Assembly: GCF_946479975.1 (NCBI RefSeq)
Contig: NZ_CAMLIX010000002.1
Location: 1 to 64,000, forward strand
Reading direction: 5' to 3'
Source: an uncultured Flavobacterium sp.
GTDB taxonomy: Bacteria > Bacteroidota > Bacteroidia > Flavobacteriales > Flavobacteriaceae
DNA: 64,000 bases
Position 1 is the first letter of the stretch. Each line of letters opens with the position of its first letter. This document shows, piece after piece, positions 60,581 through 64,000 of the stretch. The position numbers were made by a program, and so were the translations under genes. Under the pieces are notes generated by a model. It did not search any database and was not told the DNA's origin. It saw nothing but the letters and a program-made list of their open reading frames with translations.

Positions 60581-62728
60581 ATGATAGAATTTTTCAAACA
60601 TCTATTACAAGAATTCGAATTACCGCTTAGCAATCCCGTATTGATTTTTTCGTTAATACTTTTTATAATTCTGCTTTCTCCAATTTTACTTAAAAAAATA
60701 AACATTCCCGGAATTATCGGACTTATTATTTCTGGAGTTATCATTGGGCCTCACGGTTTAAATATTCTTGCAAAAAGCTCTGCAGTCGATTTGTTTTCTA
60801 CAATAGGGCTTTTGTACATTATGTTTATTGCGGGTTTAGAATTAGATATGAATGAGTTTAAAGCCAATAGAAACAAGAGTTTGCTATTTGGTTTTTTTAC
60901 TTTTATTCTGCCTCTTTCCATCGGATTTCCCGTTTGTTTCTATCTGCTTCAATACGATTTTAATGCTAGTTTTTTAACAGCAAGTATGTTTGCCACTCAT
61001 ACATTGGTAGCGTACCCAATCGTGAGCAAACTTGGAATTGCAAAAAATCAAGCTGTTGCAATTACTGTTGGAGGAACTATTTTAACCGATACAGCCGTTT
61101 TGATCATTCTGGCCGTAATTATGGGAAGTGCGCAGGGAAACCTAAATCAAGCTTTTTGGATCAAATTAACCGTTTCTCTGGCTATTTTTTCGGCTATTAT
61201 GTTTTTGGTTATTCCCCGAATTGCGAAATGGTTTTTCAAAAAATTAGAAAGTGAAAAACACGCGCATTATATATTTGTACTTTCTGTGGTTTTCTTTGCT
61301 GCCTTTTTGGCCGAAGTAGCAGGAGTAGAGCCTATTATTGGCGCATTCGTCGCTGGTTTGGCGTTAAATCCGTTAATTCCGCATTCTTCTGCTTTAATGA
61401 ATCGAATTGAATTTATTGGAAATTCATTATTTATTCCATTCTTCTTGATTTCTGTTGGAATGCTCGTTGATGTCAGTGTAATTCTAAGTGGACCAACAGC
61501 TTTGATTGTTGCAGGAACATTAAGTGTTGTAGCCATTTTTGGAAAATGGATTGCAGCATTTTTTACGCAAGTTGTTTTTAAATATACGAAAACCGAAAGA
61601 CAGCTTATTTTCGGATTGAGCAGTGCGCACGCTGCCGCAACTCTGGCCGTAATTTTGGTTGGATTTAAAGCTAAAATCTTAGACGAAAACATCTTAAACG
61701 GAACCATTATTTTGATTCTGATTACTTGTATTGTGGCTTCTTTTGCAACTGAAAAAGCGGCAAAGAAAATTGCAATCTGCGAAGAAGAAGTTTCACATGA
61801 AGATGCAGAAAAAGATCAGATTTTAGACGAACATATTTTGATTCCGCTGGCAAAAACTTCTGCAACAGCGAGTTTGTTGGATTTTGCGCTTTTAATAAAA
61901 GATAAAAAATCTTCAAATCCTGTAACGTTATTAACGATTGTTCCTAATAACGGTCAGGCAGAAAAGAACATTTTAAAATACAGAAAAGCAGTTGATAAAT
62001 TCGTAATTCAAGGTTCGGCTTCTGAAGTAAAAATCAATACAATTGCTAGAATCGACCATAATCCTGCGAGTGGAATTGCAAGAACTTCTAAAGAAATCAT
62101 GTCGGATATTGTGATTGTAGGATGGCCGAGAAAAACAGGATTTTTGGATAAAATTTTTGGAGAAAACGTAGATTCAATCATAAATAATGTAGATAAGAAT
62201 TTATTTATCTGCAGATTTCAAAAGAATTTTATCGAAGAAAAAAGACTAGTTTTTGTTTGTCCGCCTTTTTCTGAAAGAGGAATTGGATTTCAATTATTGC
62301 TGCAGAAAATCTGTCGTTTATCGCAGGAATTAAGTATTCCGATTGTGGTTTATGCCGAATACAAAACGCATGAAACTATTCAGCAGATTGCTAATAATTT
62401 GAAACTGAATGCCAAATTAGGATTTAAAATTGTTTCTGATTGGGAAGATTTTGAAAGTATTTCTGATGAAATGAAACCAACGGATCTAGTTGTTTTCAAT
62501 CTTTCAAGAAAAGGTTCTGTGTCGTACCAATCTATTTTTGATAAACTGCCTCAAAAATTCGAAAAATCTTTTGACGAAAACAATGTTATCTTAGTTTATC
62601 CACAGGACGATCGTAAAGAAAGCGCAATGGATGCCTACGAAGATTTTACAGCATCACCATTGACTAAAAGTTTGGAAGCAATCGAACAAATTGGACGTGG
62701 TTTAGGAAGTATCTTGAAGAAGAGTTAA
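60581..62728 (+). CDS. CPA2-type cation:proton antiporter with USP-like domain
   Basis: The product has 715 residues. The first about 390 hold some twelve membrane segments, including IPGIIGLIISGVIIGPHGLN, GLLYIMFIAGLELDMNEF and EVAGVEPIIGAFVAGLALNP with the acidic transport residues. The rest is soluble: residues about 430-540 and 560-690 look like tandem universal-stress-protein folds (HILIPLAKTSATASLLDFAL, IVIVGWPRKTGFLDKIFG). It exchanges Na+ or K+ for H+ in the inner membrane. It ends 14 nt before the next lipoprotein gene. Confidence 0.9.
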   Translation: MIEFFKHLLQEFELPLSNPVLIFSLILFIILLSPILLKKINIPGIIGLIISGVIIGPHGLNILAKSSAVDLFSTIGLLYIMFIAGLELDMNEFKANRNKSLLFGFFTFILPLSIGFPVCFYLLQYDFNASFLTASMFATHTLVAYPIVSKLGIAKNQAVAITVGGTILTDTAVLIILAVIMGSAQGNLNQAFWIKLTVSLAIFSAIMFLVIPRIAKWFFKKLESEKHAHYIFVLSVVFFAAFLAEVAGVEPIIGAFVAGLALNPLIPHSSALMNRIEFIGNSLFIPFFLISVGMLVDVSVILSGPTALIVAGTLSVVAIFGKWIAAFFTQVVFKYTKTERQLIFGLSSAHAAATLAVILVGFKAKILDENILNGTIILILITCIVASFATEKAAKKIAICEEEVSHEDAEKDQILDEHILIPLAKTSATASLLDFALLIKDKKSSNPVTLLTIVPNNGQAEKNILKYRKAVDKFVIQGSASEVKINTIARIDHNPASGIARTSKEIMSDIVIVGWPRKTGFLDKIFGENVDSIINNVDKNLFICRFQKNFIEEKRLVFVCPPFSERGIGFQLLLQKICRLSQELSIPIVVYAEYKTHETIQQIANNLKLNAKLGFKIVSDWEDFESISDEMKPTDLVVFNLSRKGSVSYQSIFDKLPQKFEKSFDENNVILVYPQDDRKESAMDAYEDFTASPLTKSLEAIEQIGRGLGSILKKS

Positions 62729-62742
62729 GATATTTTGGCAAA

Positions 62743-63180
62743 ATGAAAATCGGTACTTTACATATAATTTTGCTTATTTCTTTGACTTTCTTAAGTTGTA
62801 ATAACAAAGAAGTTCAAAAAGAGCCAGCTTTAAATTCAATAAAAAAAGCTGAAGTTTCAAATAAAGAAAACTTCGAAGAATTCAATAAAAAATTTCATTC
62901 AGATTCTCTTTTTCAAGTTTCAAGAATTGATTTTCCTATTGAAGGAAAACATGTTTATGGTTTTGAACAATATAGTTGGTCCAGAAAAAATTGGCAGTTT
63001 CAAGCTGTCCCAGTTGCTGAAAAATCAGAAATTGGAGAATATCAGCATTCTTTAATTAAAACAGATACTTTGATTACAGAAAGATTTTGGATTCCCGATA
63101 GTGGTTTTGAAGTCGAAAGACAATTTAAACTGATCAAAAATAAATGGTTTTTAATTTATTATAATGACATAAATTTATAG
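62743..63180 (+). CDS. Small lipoprotein
   Basis: The product has 145 residues. MKIGTLHIILLISLTFLSC is a lipoprotein signal with Cys19. The mature part has a Lys-rich N-terminus and then a beta-rich domain (FDFPIEGK-like, YSWSRKNWQFQAVPV, FKLIKNKWFLIYYNDINL) resembling DUF4348-type proteins. It starts 14 nt after the antiporter gene and 4 nt before the VOC gene, so these may be cotranscribed. Confidence 0.7.
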   Translation: MKIGTLHIILLISLTFLSCNNKEVQKEPALNSIKKAEVSNKENFEEFNKKFHSDSLFQVSRIDFPIEGKHVYGFEQYSWSRKNWQFQAVPVAEKSEIGEYQHSLIKTDTLITERFWIPDSGFEVERQFKLIKNKWFLIYYNDINL

Positions 63181-63184
63181 TAGT

Positions 63185-63547
63185 ATGAATCACAAAATAA
63201 AATCAATTCGACCATTTATAGGTTCTAAAAACTTTGAAATTTCAAGAAGTTTCTATCGTGATTTAGGTTTTGAAGAAACTGTTTTAGACGCAAAAATGTC
63301 TGTTTTTAAAAGTAACGAAATTGCATTTTATCTTCAAAATGCTTACGTTCAAGATTGGATTGACAACACCATGATTTTTGTCGAAGTTGATGATGTAGAA
63401 CGCTATTATAGTGAACTTTCGACTTTAAATCTTCCGGAAAAATACGAAGGTGCAAAATTAAGTCCAATTCAATATCTAGATTGGGGAAGCGAATGTTTTC
63501 TACACGATCCGTCTGGAATTTTATGGCATTTTGGGAAGTTTAAATAA
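63185..63547 (+). CDS. VOC-family (glyoxalase/bleomycin-resistance-like) protein
   Basis: The product has 120 residues. IRPFIGSKNFEISRSFYRDL, FYLQNAYVQDWIDNTMIFVE and LHDPSGILWHFGKF form one beta-alpha-beta-beta-beta pair of a VOC fold, with the final DPSGxLWHF typical of bleomycin-resistance-like proteins. The catalytic or binding target cannot be told. Confidence 0.82.
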   Translation: MNHKIKSIRPFIGSKNFEISRSFYRDLGFEETVLDAKMSVFKSNEIAFYLQNAYVQDWIDNTMIFVEVDDVERYYSELSTLNLPEKYEGAKLSPIQYLDWGSECFLHDPSGILWHFGKFK

Positions 63548-63555
63548 GATTTTTT

Positions 63556-63800
63556 GCCACGAATTTCACGAATTTTCGCTAATTTTTGAACTATCATATA
63601 AAATCTTAAGGACGGGATTTTTTATCAATAAAAAAGAATGCAAGTTTACATATATAGGTAAAACTATGTGCATTCAAACTAGTGAAACGCCTATTTTAAG
63701 TCTTCAAAAACTATGTCTCTATGTGTTAAAATTTACACCCAACGGTTTAATTTTTTCCAATTACAAGTAAATTCATTCGCGCAAATTAGTGCAATTAGTA
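63556..63800. repeat. Decayed palindromic repeat and gene-free stretch
   Basis: ttttgccacgaatttcacga at about 63553 begins a copy of the palindromic family; a loose partner (caaattagtgcaattagtaa) appears near 63782. In between is A/T-rich DNA with an open frame that starts inside the repeat and has no family resemblance. I see no gene in 63548-63814. Confidence 0.5.
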
Positions 63801-63814
63801 ACAAAAAGAAAAAA

Positions 63815-64000
63815 CTATCTCAAGCCAAAGTCACCCAAAACACGCGTTGTACTTTTTCGATGATACCAATCATTATAAACTAATTCGATACTTTTTACAT
63901 CAAATTCTCCAAAATCATAATCGCGAAATTCTGCTGTAATTTGCGTTAGTTTTTTAGGATTATGAAGTTTTTCCTGAAAACGCATGATCGTAGAATGTGC
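63815..64000 (-). CDS. 2'-5' RNA ligase-like phosphoesterase, only the C-terminal part
   Basis: The minus strand reads from the window edge to a TAG at 63815-63817: AHSTIMRFQEKLHNPKKLTQ and then FGEFDVKSIELVYNDWYHRK, ending LGDFGLR. HST followed by a hydrophobic is the second H-x-T/S motif of the 2H phosphoesterase fold, and the strand pattern after it fits the LigT/2'-5' RNA ligase-like family. The first motif is outside the window. Whether it processes RNA ends or cyclic nucleotides is unknown. Confidence 0.65.
   Translation of the reverse strand, partial: AHSTIMRFQEKLHNPKKLTQITAEFRDYDFGEFDVKSIELVYNDWYHRKSTTRVLGDFGLR

Noticed and set aside
63531..63770. 79-codon open frame after the VOC gene
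   Set aside because: It begins in the VOC gene end, crosses a decayed palindromic repeat and resembles no protein.

Overview
The window looks like a chromosomal stretch of a Flavobacterium-type Bacteroidota. The signs are low G+C, the Bacteroidota promoter form (TTTG, about 21 nt, TAnnTTTG) in front of several genes, a type IX secretion sorting domain, a TonB-dependent receptor of the Bacteroidota beta-barrel type, bacillithiol and menaquinone genes, and palindromic repeats carrying the words gccacgaatttcacg, typical of flavobacterial intergenic DNA. Species is not determined.

Positions 1-20440 are dominated by what I read as an RNA-damage / RNA-repair island. It holds a RING-like plus TerD-like protein (1762), a SUKH protein (4060), the RNA ligase RtcB (4663), TatD (7095), an AlbA_2/Schlafen-like cassette (8115-10030), a WGR protein and a SWIM zinc-finger protein (10838-15264), a second and chemically different (ATP-dependent type) RNA ligase (16611), an SPFH/slipin-like protein (17915) and an ERI1-like DEDDh exonuclease (19861). 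Between them lie many RNA elements: a tRNA-like RNA with an oversized insert (1394-1511), four odd tRNA genes (16060-16580), two tRNA mimics whose halves are circularly permuted (17433-17580), a candidate three-way-junction RNA (10276-10351) and two tiny paralogous ORFs, each with its own promoter and terminator (15303-16046). Four copies of one palindrome (type TGCGCA...TGCGCA), each 9-10 nt before an AAYCTTTG box, precede the first RNA/RING unit (two copies), rtcB and the permuted mimics. This suggests one regulator for the whole set. Ro60 (TROVE plus vWA) is not encoded in the window although the RNAs resemble bacterial Y RNAs.

Positions 20460-25410 carry a fatty acid-CoA ligase, a small exported protein and a TonB-dependent receptor. 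Positions 25487-37018 are a complete [NiFe]-hydrogenase locus. The minus-strand operon encodes small subunit, large subunit, cytochrome b, protease, HypF, an FKBP isomerase, HypD and a nickel permease; a divergent plus-strand operon encodes HypA, HypB, HypC and HypE. The six-cysteine proximal-cluster pattern marks an oxygen-tolerant group 1d type uptake hydrogenase.

Positions 37197-64000 are mostly housekeeping or cell-surface genes: purL with a dispersed repeat inserted in frame, a T9SS-exported nuclease, a gene broken by a stop codon, a beta-helix lipoprotein, a thioesterase with menF, bshB1, tRNA-His, a zinc metallopeptidase, a large hybrid histidine kinase, an aldehyde dehydrogenase, an RluA-type pseudouridine synthase, panB, a serine ammonia-lyase, a cation/proton antiporter and the end of a 2'-5' RNA ligase-like gene at the right edge. 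Long palindromic intergenic repeats recur through the window.
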